Counted from the first letter of the stretch, positions 17,400 to 26,777 are shown. The stretch is 64,000 bases of DNA from Lentibacter sp. (GCA_016744435.1 JADGEJ010000012.1:30222-94221), one strand, 5' to 3'. Made by a program: numbers and translations. The notes: generated by a model from the letters alone, not told the origin.

Positions 17400-20183
17400 A
17401 TGAATTTTGCACAGAAAATCACACGCCTTCCACGGCCGTATGACAAGGCTCGTGGAGCAGATGCTTTCGGGCTTTTCCCTGAGTTGAATGGTGAGATGGC
17501 AGACCTTGTCGCCGGAGCGGGCGGGTGCAGCCCCTACCTAAGCGGCCTCATGGAGAAAGAGCGCGATTGGCTGGTACAGGCGTTCGAAACACATGAAACC
17601 GCGCTTGCAGATGAGTACGCGCGGCTGCGCCGCACCAGCGCCGCCGAATTGCCTGATGCCCTGCGACAGGGTAAGCGCCGTGTAGCGCTCCTTTCAGGGT
17701 TGGCGGATCTTGCGGGGGTTTGGAGCCTTGAGGAAGTGACTGGCGCGCTCACCGATTTTGCAGATCTCGCCGTCACGCTCGCCCTGCAAGCCACAGTCGG
17801 CGCCGAAATAGCCAGGGGCAAACTGCCGGGCGCAGACCCCGATGATGTTGCGCAAGCTGGGGGGATGTTTGCCCTTGCGATGGGCAAAATGGGTGCACAT
17901 GAGCTGAACTATAGCTCAGACATTGACTTGATTTGCATGTTTGACGAGACACGCTTTGCGCCTGATGATTTCCACGATGCCCGCGCCAGTTTTGTGCGTG
18001 CAACACGACGCATGAGTGCCATGCTGAGTGAGCTCACAGCGGAAGGATATGTTTTCCGCACTGATCTGCGGTTGCGCCCAGACCCTGCCGTAACGCCTGT
18101 TTGCATCGCGGCTGAAGCGGCTGAGCGCTACTATGAAAGCCTCGGACGCACATGGGAGCGGGCGGCTTATATCAAGGCGCGTACTGCGGCGGGCGACATT
18201 GCTGCTGGCGATCGGTTTTTGAAAACGCTAACGCCGTTTGTATGGCGCAAGCACCTCGATTTTGCAGCCATCCAAGACGCCCACGACATGCGCCTGCGCA
18301 TCCGCGAGCACAAAGGGCTGGGAGGCAAGTTTGCGTTGCCAGGCCACAACATGAAGCTCGGGCGCGGGGGCATTCGCGAGATCGAGTTTTTCACCCAAAC
18401 TCGACAGTTGATCGCGGGTGGGCGCGACGCGGGCCTGCGCGACCGGCGCACTGTGCCTGCGCTGGCTTTGCTGGCCGAGGCTGGTTGGGTGCCGCAGGCC
18501 ACGGCCGAGACATTGAGCGCGCACTACCGAGCGCACCGCGAAGTCGAGCACCGCGTGCAGATGATCAATGATGCGCAGACACATTTGTTACCCAATACCA
18601 AAGAAGGAATGGCGCAACTCGCAGCGTTCATGGGCGAAGACTTGCGTGATCTGGAAGCAAAAATTTCTGAACGGCTTAGCGAAGTACACACGCTCACTGA
18701 GGGCTTTTTTGCAGCCGAATCCGAGCCGCAAAGTGAAGTTGTGACGGGGCTGGATAATGATGTTATCAGCCGTTGGCACACTTATGCAGCGTTGCGCTCT
18801 GAGCGGGGCACGGCGATCTTTGAGCGGCTAAAACCAGACATTTTACTGCGATTGTCAAAAGCCAGTGATCCGCATAGCGCCCTTTTGGCATTTGACGGGT
18901 TCTTGTCGGGGTTGCCAGCAGGAGTGCAGCTGTTCTCACTGTTTGAGGCCAACCCACAACTCGTCGATTTACTTGTTGATATTGTCAGCACCGCGCCGGA
19001 ACTCGCAGCGTTTCTGGCGCGAAACTCTTCTGTTTTTGATGCGGTTATCGGCGGTGATTTCTGGGCAGACTGGCCGGGAATGGAAGCTTTGAGCGCGGAT
19101 TTGGCTGGGTTGCTCGCAGCCGAGCCGGACTATGAGCGCAAACTTGATCTCACCCGTCGGTGGGCCAAGGAATGGCACTTTGGCATTGGCGTGCACTTTT
19201 TGCGTGGGTTGATTACGGCAAAGCAGGCAGGGCGGCACTATAGTGACCTTGCCGAAGCTACACTGCGCGCGCTGTTTCCTGAAGTGCAGGCACATTTTGC
19301 TGCCAAACACGGGCCGCCGCCGGGGACAGGCGCAATGGTGCTTGGCATGGGCTCGCTCGGCGCGCGGCGGCTGACGTCGACGTCCGATCTCGACATTATC
19401 GCGATCTACGATCCGCTTGAGGATGAGATGTCTGAGGGGAAACGGCCTTTGGGAGCGAGGGTTTACTATGCGCGTTTAACGCAGGCTTTGGTGACAGCTC
19501 TCAGTGCTCCGATGGCACAGGGCAAGCTATATGAGGCAGATATGCGCTTGCGCCCGTCGGGCAACCAGGGCCCGGTTGCCACAAGTTGGCGCGCCTTTTG
19601 CGACTATCAGACGAGCGAAGCGTGGCTTTGGGAACATCTTGCTCTGGCACGAGCCCGGCCTGTTTGTGGCGTCGAAAGCCTGGGCGAAGACTTTGTAGCC
19701 TTTCGCGCCAAACTCTTGACGGACAAGGGCGCCGACCGTGAGAGAACGCGCCATGGTGTCGATGAGATGCGCGGAAAGATCGCTGCTGCCAAGGCTCCGA
19801 CAAGCCTTTGGGATGCCAAGATCGGCCCGGGCCGCATGCAAGACATTGAGCTTTTTGCACAAAGCGGCGTGCTTGGAGCGGGAGAGGGCGGAACCAGCAT
19901 TGATCATGGCTTTCAAGGCCTGGTGAGCGCGGGGCTCATCAGCACGCATGAAGCCGAAACGTTGAGCAAGACATATGAATTGCTCTGGCAACTCAACTTG
20001 ACCACACGCTTCTTGAGCGACAAGCCGTTTAATCCTGAAACGGCGGGAGAAGGCGCAATCCAGTTGTTGTTGCGCGAAACCGGCATGGTTGACGTGAAAA
20101 CGCTTGCCCGAACGCTTGAAACCCGCATTGATGAAGCGCGTGCTCTCATCGAGAGAGTGATTAGACTGCAAGCGGAGGCCTGA
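17400..20183 (+). CDS. glnE: Bifunctional glutamine synthetase adenylyltransferase/deadenylase
   Basis: Adds or removes AMP on glutamine synthetase in response to PII, controlling nitrogen assimilation. 927 residues from ATG 17400 (MNFAQKITRLPRP). Two nucleotidyltransferase cores are visible: GKMGAHELNYSSDIDL at about 161-176 (deadenylase) and GMGSLGARRLTSTSDLD at about 648-664 (adenylylase), each with the GS/GA...SDxD metal-binding pattern. The stop touches the next gene (TGA then ATG), so the two are probably translated together. Confidence 0.95.
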   Translation: MNFAQKITRLPRPYDKARGADAFGLFPELNGEMADLVAGAGGCSPYLSGLMEKERDWLVQAFETHETALADEYARLRRTSAAELPDALRQGKRRVALLSGLADLAGVWSLEEVTGALTDFADLAVTLALQATVGAEIARGKLPGADPDDVAQAGGMFALAMGKMGAHELNYSSDIDLICMFDETRFAPDDFHDARASFVRATRRMSAMLSELTAEGYVFRTDLRLRPDPAVTPVCIAAEAAERYYESLGRTWERAAYIKARTAAGDIAAGDRFLKTLTPFVWRKHLDFAAIQDAHDMRLRIREHKGLGGKFALPGHNMKLGRGGIREIEFFTQTRQLIAGGRDAGLRDRRTVPALALLAEAGWVPQATAETLSAHYRAHREVEHRVQMINDAQTHLLPNTKEGMAQLAAFMGEDLRDLEAKISERLSEVHTLTEGFFAAESEPQSEVVTGLDNDVISRWHTYAALRSERGTAIFERLKPDILLRLSKASDPHSALLAFDGFLSGLPAGVQLFSLFEANPQLVDLLVDIVSTAPELAAFLARNSSVFDAVIGGDFWADWPGMEALSADLAGLLAAEPDYERKLDLTRRWAKEWHFGIGVHFLRGLITAKQAGRHYSDLAEATLRALFPEVQAHFAAKHGPPPGTGAMVLGMGSLGARRLTSTSDLDIIAIYDPLEDEMSEGKRPLGARVYYARLTQALVTALSAPMAQGKLYEADMRLRPSGNQGPVATSWRAFCDYQTSEAWLWEHLALARARPVCGVESLGEDFVAFRAKLLTDKGADRERTRHGVDEMRGKIAAAKAPTSLWDAKIGPGRMQDIELFAQSGVLGAGEGGTSIDHGFQGLVSAGLISTHEAETLSKTYELLWQLNLTTRFLSDKPFNPETAGEGAIQLLLRETGMVDVKTLARTLETRIDEARALIERVIRLQAEA

Positions 20184-20447
20184 ATGAAGGGCGATATCTA
20201 TGATCCTAAAGCTTTGGTGCGTGAGGCCTACAATATTGAGGGCATCACAGCGTCTGAGTGCCGGACCGTCTTTTTCGATTGGGCGCTGAGCTTGCCAGAC
20301 GAACTCGATGTTCGCACAACGATTGCGCTGCTCTTAGAGCGCCATGGTGTTGACGGCCACCCGATGAACCAAGTGCTAAAAGACGGCCTTCAAAAAATGA
20401 CATCTCCACGCAGGCGTGGTGGCTGGCAAGGCCGTCGAAAGTCTTAA
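20184..20447 (+). CDS. Conserved small protein after glnE
   Basis: 87 residues, starting at the ATG immediately after the glnE stop with no spacer. It is soluble, with an acidic amino half (DPKALVREAYNIEGITASEC) and a very basic end (RRRGGWQGRRKS). I do not recognise the family beyond a memory of similar proteins beside glnE in Rhodobacterales. Translational coupling with glnE suggests a role near nitrogen control, but that is inference only. Confidence 0.75.
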   Translation: MKGDIYDPKALVREAYNIEGITASECRTVFFDWALSLPDELDVRTTIALLLERHGVDGHPMNQVLKDGLQKMTSPRRRGGWQGRRKS

Positions 20448-20629
20448 CTAATTGAAATGTATTATTAATGTTTGGTTCTCTGCGCGAAATAGTTGCAGGG
20501 ATCAAACAGGGCGGCACGCTATTACCTACAAGTTGCCTAAAAGTTGTCTCATTCTGCGGCCATTCTCCTTGCAGAGCAGTCAGGGGTGAAAGCCCGAAAA
20601 TAAGGGCAAAAGCCCAGAGGAGAGCAGAC

Positions 20630-21289
20630 ATGAAGATGATTAAAGCAGCAATGATCGCCGTTTTGGGCTTTTCCGTATCCGGATGCGCGAGTTTGGATGT
20701 GGCCACCCGCAACGCTTCGTTCGCGGCCCCGCAGAAAAGCCAGACTCTAAACCAGCTTGTCGGAGTTTCTGAAGTTAAAGTGAACGTCTCACGGGAGCTG
20801 CGCGTTTCAGAAGCCGCACTATTTTACCCAGTGGCCGACATTGTCTGGCGCGGTGAAGAGCGTGGCGACCGCTACGAACAGGTATCAGCAATCTTTCAAG
20901 AGGGTGCAACAAGAGCGGGCTCTACCTTGACAGGCGAAGCGAAAGCGCGCCTTGAGATTGACGTTTTGCGCTTTCACGCCATGACAGACAAAGCCCGTTA
21001 CACGGTTGGCGGAACACATTCAATCAGCTTCGTGATGAGCCTGAAAGACCCAGAAACTGGCGTTGATCTGATCGCGCCGCGCAAGATCAAGGCTGACCTT
21101 AAGGGCTACGGCGGCCAAGACGCGCTTGCCGCTGATGCCCGCGGTGAGACACAGAAGATCCGCATCACGCAGCACTTGGCCAACGTCATTCGCGCCGAGA
21201 TCGCGGGTGGGGTAGCCGTTGAGGCGCCTGTGGTCGCGCGCAACGCCATCGCACTTCCGGCAAGTGCTGGAACAGGTATCATCTACTAA
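20630..21289 (+). CDS. Lipoprotein, DUF6778-like
   Basis: 219 residues from ATG 20630, preceded by AGAGGAGAG; an upstream start at 20468 would bury the signal. The signal peptide ends in lipobox VSGC, giving a lipid-anchored periplasmic protein. The body has alternating beta-type segments (TLTGEAKARLEIDVLRFH, HSISFVMSLKDPETGVDL) as in small outer-membrane-associated lipoproteins. I associate it with the DUF6778 family; function unknown. Confidence 0.78.
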   Translation: MKMIKAAMIAVLGFSVSGCASLDVATRNASFAAPQKSQTLNQLVGVSEVKVNVSRELRVSEAALFYPVADIVWRGEERGDRYEQVSAIFQEGATRAGSTLTGEAKARLEIDVLRFHAMTDKARYTVGGTHSISFVMSLKDPETGVDLIAPRKIKADLKGYGGQDALAADARGETQKIRITQHLANVIRAEIAGGVAVEAPVVARNAIALPASAGTGIIY

Positions 21290-21328
21290 GGCTTTCAAAG
21301 CCAACACAAACTGTTGTAAGGGGGCTGT

Positions 21329-22525
21329 ATGACACAGTCCCCTTATCCCGTTATTCGCCTCAAGCCAAAGGCCGACGCCCGCAAGATCCGCTTTGGAGCG
21401 CCTTGGGTGTTTGACAACGAGCTTGTCCTTGACCGCCGCACAAAGAGCATCACTGCAGGTAGCGTCGTGCTGCTTGAAGACAATGACCATGCTCCATTGG
21501 GCCTTGTTGGGTTTAACGCAGCCTCGCGTATTGCCGGGCGGATGCTTGACCGTGATGTGAACGCGCAAATTGACGTGACATGGTTTCTGGCTCGCCTAGA
21601 GCGCGCCTTGGCCCTGCGTGAGCGGCTCTATGCAGAGCCTTTTTACCGCCTCGTGCATGCCGAATCTGATGGGCTGCCGGGCGTGATTGTTGACAGGTTC
21701 GGTGACACGCTCGTCTTGCAGCCCAACGCGGCATGGGCCGAGGCCAACCTGGCGGCGCTGACCGAAGCTTTGGCTAGCTTGCCCGGAGTGACAACCGTGT
21801 TGAAAAACGCCTCTGGCCGCGCGCGCAGCCTCGAAGGGCTCGACGATGTGAGCGGAGTCCTTGCAGGCGCGGCGCCAGACGGGCCTTTGCCTGTTCTGAT
21901 GAATGGCGCGACCTATATGGCAGACCTCACAGGTGGCCAGAAAACCGGTATTTTCTTTGACCAGCGCGACAACCAAGCCTTTGCGGCGCGGCTTGCAGGC
22001 GGGGCCGATGTGCTTGATGTGTTTAGCCATGTTGGCGGCTTTGCTTTGGCGGCCCTCGCGGGTGGCGCTAAGTCTGCCCTAGCGGTTGATGGCTCTGCTC
22101 CAGCGCTCGAGTTGGCGACGCAGGGAGCCGCGGTCAGCGGTGTGGCTGCGCAGTTTGAAACGCTTTGCGGCGATGCTTTTGACACGCTCGCAGCTCTCGG
22201 CCGTGAAGGGCGCAAATTTGATGTTGTGATCTGCGACCCACCCGCATTTGCCCCCTCCAAGAAGGCTCTCGACGCAGGCTTGCGGGCTTATGAACGGATC
22301 GCGAAACTTGCTGCCCCTTTGGTGAACGAGGGCGGCTACCTTGGGCTTTGTTCTTGCTCGCATGCGGCAGATTTGGCGAAGTTCCGCGCAGCCTCATCGC
22401 GTGGTATTGGCCGGGCCGGGCGCACATCCCAGCTCATTCACACGGGCTTTGCAGGGCCAGACCACCCCTTGATGCCGCAACTCGCGGAAAGCGGATACCT
22501 CAAAGCGCTGTTTTACCGTCTTTGA
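21329..22525 (+). CDS. RlmI-like class I SAM-dependent rRNA methyltransferase
   Basis: 398 residues: an amino-terminal PUA-like domain (RFGAPWVFDNELV), a middle EEHEE-type domain and a Rossmann methyltransferase domain. Key motifs are GGQKTGIFFDQRDN, DVFSHVGGFALAAL (SAM loop) and CDPPAFAPSKK. A Cys-Ser-Cys near 348 (LGLCSCSH) matches the position of the catalytic cysteine in RlmI m5C enzymes. Product likely 23S rRNA m5C. I recall an NCBI label of the type RSP_2647 family for this protein. It overlaps the next gene by four bases. Confidence 0.88.
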   Translation: MTQSPYPVIRLKPKADARKIRFGAPWVFDNELVLDRRTKSITAGSVVLLEDNDHAPLGLVGFNAASRIAGRMLDRDVNAQIDVTWFLARLERALALRERLYAEPFYRLVHAESDGLPGVIVDRFGDTLVLQPNAAWAEANLAALTEALASLPGVTTVLKNASGRARSLEGLDDVSGVLAGAAPDGPLPVLMNGATYMADLTGGQKTGIFFDQRDNQAFAARLAGGADVLDVFSHVGGFALAALAGGAKSALAVDGSAPALELATQGAAVSGVAAQFETLCGDAFDTLAALGREGRKFDVVICDPPAFAPSKKALDAGLRAYERIAKLAAPLVNEGGYLGLCSCSHAADLAKFRAASSRGIGRAGRTSQLIHTGFAGPDHPLMPQLAESGYLKALFYRL

Positions 22526-23070
22526 AGATCCTGCTCGACACCTGCGTGCTTTACCCGACTGTGATGCGCGAGATGCTTTTGGGTGTGGCCAACGAAGGCG
22601 CGTTTGAACCGCTTTGGTCTGCCGCGATCGAGGGCGAATGGGCGCATACAGCCGAGAAGCACCACAGCGGCGGGGGTGCCTTTGCCGAGGGTGAAATTGC
22701 ATTGTTGAATGCACGGTGGCCGCGTGCGCGCATACGCTATGGCGCAGCATTGGAGACGCGCCTTTGGTTGCCAGATCCGGGGGATATTCACGTGTTGGCC
22801 GCCGCTGTTGCAGGTTCAGCAGACGTAATTATCACTTTGAATAAAAAGGATTTTCCTGCGCAGGTTCTGGCCGAAGAGGGCTTGAGCCGTTCTGACCCTG
22901 ATAGCTATCTGCGCGGGCTTTGGGCGGCTGAGCCTGACTTGGTAGCGGGCGTAGCTCTACAGGTTCTGGCAAAGGCGCGCGAACTCTCCGGAGAAGACTG
23001 GAACATGCGCGCATTACTAAAGAAAGCCCGCTTGCCGCGCCTCGCAAAAGCGCTTGATGGCCTCGGTTAG
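22522..23070 (+). CDS. PIN-domain protein coupled to the rRNA methylase
   Basis: 182 residues if started at TTG 22522, which overlaps the methylase stop (TTGA) and gives the typical PIN opening KILLDTCVLYPTVMRE with the first catalytic Asp. A second acidic cluster (LPDPGDIHVLAAAV) and LNKKDF supply other metal ligands. PIN proteins are Mg-dependent ribonucleases, often toxins; no small antitoxin gene is adjacent, and pairing with an rRNA methylase suggests an RNA processing or housekeeping role. I recall this pair as conserved (RSP_2648 family). Confidence 0.82.
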   Translation: MKILLDTCVLYPTVMREMLLGVANEGAFEPLWSAAIEGEWAHTAEKHHSGGGAFAEGEIALLNARWPRARIRYGAALETRLWLPDPGDIHVLAAAVAGSADVIITLNKKDFPAQVLAEEGLSRSDPDSYLRGLWAAEPDLVAGVALQVLAKARELSGEDWNMRALLKKARLPRLAKALDGLG

Positions 23071-23753
23071 GCTTTGTCCCAGCGTGCTTCTAGCTGACGG
23101 ATGGCGGCAATACGCTCAGATGTTTTGGGGTGGCTCAAAAGCCATGCGGCTGGTTTGCCCGCAACTGCTCCTGTGAGCGTCTCGAGTTTTTCAAACAAGG
23201 CTATCTGTGGCGCAACGCCATAGCCGGCTTTTGTTAGGAGAGCAGCAGCATATTCATCGGCCTCATATTCGTCAGAGCGAGACAGGCGGGCGGCGAGTAG
23301 GTTGGAAGCCATGCCCGCCACCCAAGGCCCGACGCCGGGCAAAAACCGTGAAAGCACCGCACCAAGCGCCATGCGCAGCGCGTTTTGGCCAGAAAAGTCG
23401 ATCATCCGGCGGCGGGAATGCCCGAGGGCGACATGGCCAAGCTCATGTGCAATCACGGAAGCAAGTTCTTCTGCGCTAACCTCATCCGATTTGAATTTGT
23501 TGTAGAACCCGCGGGTTATGAAGATGCGCCCATCTGGCGCGGCGAGCCCATTCACAGGTTCGATTTCATAAATGTTTACATGTATTTGAGGTATCTCAAG
23601 CGCGGCTGCGAGGCGATCTAGTGTGGGTGTGAAAGCTGGATCGTTCAGTCTGACTGACTTGTTGTCAAGCTCCTTAAGTGTGCGCCATGCGGAGAACTTG
23701 TAGACGATGAAACCGTAGAGCAGCGGCAAGAGGATAGGGAGAAGTTTGATCAT
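23067..23753 (-). CDS. M48-family metalloprotease
   Basis: 228 residues. An amino-terminal membrane helix (LLPILLPLLYGFIVYKF) is followed by a zinc protease domain with HELGH at 103-107 and a downstream Glu in DEYEADEYAAALL that supplies the third ligand. It resembles HtpX or BepA-type peptidases but lacks the four-helix HtpX architecture and TPR repeats. It likely clears misfolded envelope proteins. It is convergent with the PIN gene, with a four-base overlap. Confidence 0.9.
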   Translation of the reverse strand: MIKLLPILLPLLYGFIVYKFSAWRTLKELDNKSVRLNDPAFTPTLDRLAAALEIPQIHVNIYEIEPVNGLAAPDGRIFITRGFYNKFKSDEVSAEELASVIAHELGHVALGHSRRRMIDFSGQNALRMALGAVLSRFLPGVGPWVAGMASNLLAARLSRSDEYEADEYAAALLTKAGYGVAPQIALFEKLETLTGAVAGKPAAWLLSHPKTSERIAAIRQLEARWDKA

Positions 23754-23777
23754 AGGCTTGATATGGGGGCTTGAGCC

Positions 23778-24935
23778 CTACCACGCAACGGGCATTTGCG
23801 TGGGGCCGCGAAATGCCCAGCCTTGAATGGGGACCTCGCCTGTCAGATGTAGGTTTGGCAACTCCTGAAAGAGCAGCGGCAAGGCGACTTCAGTGATCAA
23901 TGCCCGCGCCACAGCAGCGCCACCACAGAAATGCGGGCCAGCTCCAAAGGGGATGCTCGGACCTGTGTTGCGTGTGATATCAAAGCATTCCGGAGTGTCA
24001 AAGTAGGCCTCGTCATGGCCCGCTGATGAGAACATGAAAAACACCCGATCCCCTTTCTCAAATGCCACATCGCCGACGTTATCATCCTGCGCGACTTCTC
24101 TAGGTGACATACCAATAGGCGACATCCAACGCAGGTACTCGTCAAACACATCGCCCCAAGAGGCCTTGTTTTGTTGACCCAAACGCAGCTGCTCTGGGTG
24201 CGTGAGCAAAGCCCAAGCCGCACCCGCGATCACGTCGCGAGGCTCATTCTGGCCGCCGGAGATGATCAGTTTGATATTGGCGCGAGTCGCGGCCATGTCG
24301 AGATCGGACGCGAGCTGGACAGAGAGGGCTGAGCTGTTTGGGCTGGCCGTGAGTAGCGGGGCCATCTCGTCGATGTGGCGGTCGATCGAGGCTGTGCAGT
24401 CGTTGCAGGTGGCTTCGATTTTCGCGTCGCCCGCGTAATTGGCACAGCCGTCGATCATGCCTTGGCTGACCCGGTCCATCTCGGCGGGTGCCATGTTGGT
24501 GAGGCCCGTCACAAGCTTGAGTGTCTCGGCAGAAACCGGCATGGCGAAGTCGCGCACAAGGTCACATTTTCCTTTTGGTTTCAGATGTTTGATCACCTCG
24601 TTAGCCGCGAGTTTGATCTGCGGAAGCCAAGTATCACGGGTTGTTCTTGGGCTAAGCGCGGGGAAAAGGATTTTGCGTTCGCGCATATGCTCTTCGCCGT
24701 CTTTGCGCATCAGATTTGCGCCCATGAGGCGCGTCATCAATCCGTTTGGCTGACATGAAGAAAAGATGCTAACTCGCTTTTCCTGAACGAAAATATCGTC
24801 GCGCTTTGTGAACAGTGTGGCATTCAACTCGGGCACGAAAGTGACAGGAGCATCGGCGCGCATGGCGGCCAGATCAGGGTAAGGATCGGCGGCGAATGCG
24901 GCTGGGTCAATATGGGTGACAGGGGCATTGCTCAT
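23778..24935 (-). CDS. Cytochrome P450
   Basis: Heme mono-oxygenase of 385 residues, soluble bacterial class. The heme loop is FGAGPHFCGGAAVARAL with Cys337 as thiolate ligand; the EYLR motif (266-269) supplies the ExxR pair. The I-helix reads SGGQNEPRD at 226-234 instead of the usual A/G-G-x-D/E-T, so the acid-alcohol pair that handles protons is changed. Substrate unknown; no dedicated ferredoxin is adjacent, but two ferredoxins occur elsewhere in the window. Divergent from the isomerase-like gene with 45 bases between. Confidence 0.92.
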   Translation of the reverse strand: MSNAPVTHIDPAAFAADPYPDLAAMRADAPVTFVPELNATLFTKRDDIFVQEKRVSIFSSCQPNGLMTRLMGANLMRKDGEEHMRERKILFPALSPRTTRDTWLPQIKLAANEVIKHLKPKGKCDLVRDFAMPVSAETLKLVTGLTNMAPAEMDRVSQGMIDGCANYAGDAKIEATCNDCTASIDRHIDEMAPLLTASPNSSALSVQLASDLDMAATRANIKLIISGGQNEPRDVIAGAAWALLTHPEQLRLGQQNKASWGDVFDEYLRWMSPIGMSPREVAQDDNVGDVAFEKGDRVFFMFSSAGHDEAYFDTPECFDITRNTGPSIPFGAGPHFCGGAAVARALITEVALPLLFQELPNLHLTGEVPIQGWAFRGPTQMPVAW

Positions 24936-24980
24936 GTGGTTAGACTAGCCTGAGAGTTTGAGGTTTTCGAGGATTATTCC

Positions 24981-25718
24981 ATGGCGTTAAATTATGTTTT
25001 AGATCAAGGGTTTGGCGGAAGTTTCAAGCTGGGATTGATCGTGTTGTCGACGGATGAAAGCCTTGAGAACGAAGCGCGGCAGGTTTTGGCTGGGCGAGAC
25101 GCGAGCCTCGTGCATACGCGCATCGAAGCCGAGCCAGATGTGACGCCTAAGACTTTGAAAATGATGGAGAAACGCATTCCATCTACAGTCAAACTTCTGC
25201 CCAAAGGGCTGGCCGCCGTGGGCTATGGGTGCACCTCGGCATCAACCGTTATCGGAACTGAGCGCGTCGCGGAACTGGTGCGAATACACCACCCGGAGGC
25301 CGCAGTAACGAACCCGATGAGCGCTGTGATTGCTGCGCTTAATGCGTTGAATGCAAAGGATATTGCCTTTGTCACACCCTATGTAAAAGAGGTCACCGCG
25401 CCGATGCGAGCGCTGCTGCAGGCAGAAGGCTTTAACCCCGTTGCCGAGGGGGCATTTGAGCAGTCGGATGACAGAACTGTCGCAAGAATCAGTGAGATAT
25501 CAACACTTGAAGCGATTCAAAATATAGCAAAAACAAGGCCTTGTGATGCGATCTTCGTGAGTTGCACGAACTTACGCACCTTTGGCATTATTGAAGCCGC
25601 CGAGGCAGCCGTAAACGTGCCTGTTATCTCATCTAATCAAGCACTTATCTGGCATATGCTCAAGATTTCCGGGGTGAATGCGAAAGGCTGGGGGCCGGGC
25701 CAGTTGTTTCTGCAATAG
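24981..25718 (+). CDS. Maleate isomerase / Asp-Glu racemase superfamily protein
   Basis: 245 residues with two catalytic-type cysteines at equivalent places in the two halves: GYGCTSAS near 82-89 and SCTNLRT near 194-200. This is the pattern of maleate cis-trans isomerases and arylmalonate decarboxylases. It is probably cofactor-independent and cytoplasmic. Substrate cannot be fixed from sequence. The divergent P450 gene could share its promoter region, suggesting catabolism of a hydroxylated or dicarboxylic compound. Confidence 0.85.
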   Translation: MALNYVLDQGFGGSFKLGLIVLSTDESLENEARQVLAGRDASLVHTRIEAEPDVTPKTLKMMEKRIPSTVKLLPKGLAAVGYGCTSASTVIGTERVAELVRIHHPEAAVTNPMSAVIAALNALNAKDIAFVTPYVKEVTAPMRALLQAEGFNPVAEGAFEQSDDRTVARISEISTLEAIQNIAKTRPCDAIFVSCTNLRTFGIIEAAEAAVNVPVISSNQALIWHMLKISGVNAKGWGPGQLFLQ

Positions 25719-25725
25719 TTAACGG

Positions 25726-25799
25726 GCCAAAACCGCCGTGCCTACACTATGCAGCAATGTATGCATAACGCGTGCATAACGTGTGCATACGTTTTGGCC
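25726..25799. repeat. TGCA-phased intergenic element, copy 1
   Basis: Four TGCA cores start at 25750, 25762, 25773 and 25784 (spacing 12, 11, 11), embedded in GCATAACG-type sequence. The outer ends GGCCAAAAC and GTTTTGGCC are inverted repeats. It lies between two convergent genes. A second copy is at 56488-56563 with the same order of parts. Confidence 0.75.
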
Positions 25800-25812
25800 T
25801 AAAACCCTAGAG

Positions 25813-26412
25813 TTAACGCTGCGCGCGCTGTTTGGAGAGCTTCCACAACCAGCGGCCCAGAAATACACTGGCGCCGAGGGCGGCCAAAAGCCCAAGAGCC
25901 TGCGTCATCAAATCTGAGGCCATTGTCAGGTTATGGGAGAAAATGCGCCCGAGCGAGACATAGAGCGCCACCCAAACAGCTTCGCCCGCAGCCGCCCAAA
26001 GCGCGAACCGGGCCCAGCTGAGTTTGGCAGCTCCTGCCGCCAAATTGGCGTAGGGGCCGAGCGGCGAAAACAACCAGCGGCTGAGAAACACGCCGAGGCC
26101 ACCGTGGCTGAGCAAATAGGCGCGTGCATGAGCATATAGACGGCGGCGTTTGGGGCGCGTCGCGAGCTTGCCTTCGACATAGCCTCCGCCGCGTCGACCA
26201 AGGGCATAGCCGAGTTGGTCTCCGAGCAGAGCCCCACCGAAGGCTGCGCTCATCACAGCACTCAGGCCCAAGTCGCCTGATGCCACGAACGCGCCCGCTG
26301 CCAGCAACATCAGAGATGACGGAACGGGGGCTGCAAGACAGGAGGCAAAAGTTGTGAGGGCAAGCAAAGGAATGCCGTAGCTGGCGAGGAGCTGGAAGAG
26401 CGTGTCGCTCAT
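25813..26412 (-). CDS. DedA/VTT-domain membrane protein
   Basis: 199 residues, about five membrane segments. The conserved VTT core is seen in FGGALLGDQLGYALGRRGG and the downstream FLSRWLFSPLGPYANLAAG, where the SR-x-x-P/G motif lies. DedA proteins act in lipid-carrier recycling, membrane energetics or efflux. Its start overlaps the stop of the upstream 122-residue gene by four bases, so the DedA, 122-residue and VWA genes form one minus-strand unit. Confidence 0.87.
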   Translation of the reverse strand: MSDTLFQLLASYGIPLLALTTFASCLAAPVPSSLMLLAAGAFVASGDLGLSAVMSAAFGGALLGDQLGYALGRRGGGYVEGKLATRPKRRRLYAHARAYLLSHGGLGVFLSRWLFSPLGPYANLAAGAAKLSWARFALWAAAGEAVWVALYVSLGRIFSHNLTMASDLMTQALGLLAALGASVFLGRWLWKLSKQRAQR

Positions 26413-26777
26413 TGCGCAGGCTTGTGGTCTGTCAGATAGTCTTGAGCAATCGAGATGATCGCTTCGATCGGCAGGCCGCGCATGTTGGCGATGTCTTGAA
26501 GTGTGGCGCGCTCTTTCGGGCCCTCAGTGAGGCGCTCTGTGAGGCGCTCTGTGAGGCCGAGATGTTTGGCAAGTTCGTGCCCGTCAACGCCCCAAGAGTT
26601 AGCGATGTAGCGCGGCGTCATCCAGCCTTCGACGGGCTGCTCATGGTGGGCGGGATCAGACCAATAGATGGCTTGGCGCATAAAGCCTGCGGCGAAAAAC
26701 AACACAGCGCAAAGAGCAAGGGCAAAGCCGATGGACATCAGCGGATGGTGACGGGCAATGCCAAACCACCGCTTCAT
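26409..26777 (-). CDS. Conserved single-helix membrane protein
   Basis: 122 residues with one membrane segment (about 14-33, SIGFALALCAVLFFAAGF) followed by a soluble domain carrying VEGWMTPRYIANSWGV. A 12-base tandem repeat encodes LTERLTERLTE near residue 78. I do not know the family; similar proteins occur in Rhodobacteraceae. It overlaps the VWA gene stop by one base (TGATG) and the DedA start by four bases, so all three are translationally linked. Confidence 0.75.
   Translation of the reverse strand: MKRWFGIARHHPLMSIGFALALCAVLFFAAGFMRQAIYWSDPAHHEQPVEGWMTPRYIANSWGVDGHELAKHLGLTERLTERLTEGPKERATLQDIANMRGLPIEAIISIAQDYLTDHKPAQ

Noticed and set aside
22522..23070. PIN protein as a classical toxin-antitoxin module
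   Set aside because: No small antitoxin gene is adjacent; it overlaps an rRNA methylase gene instead.
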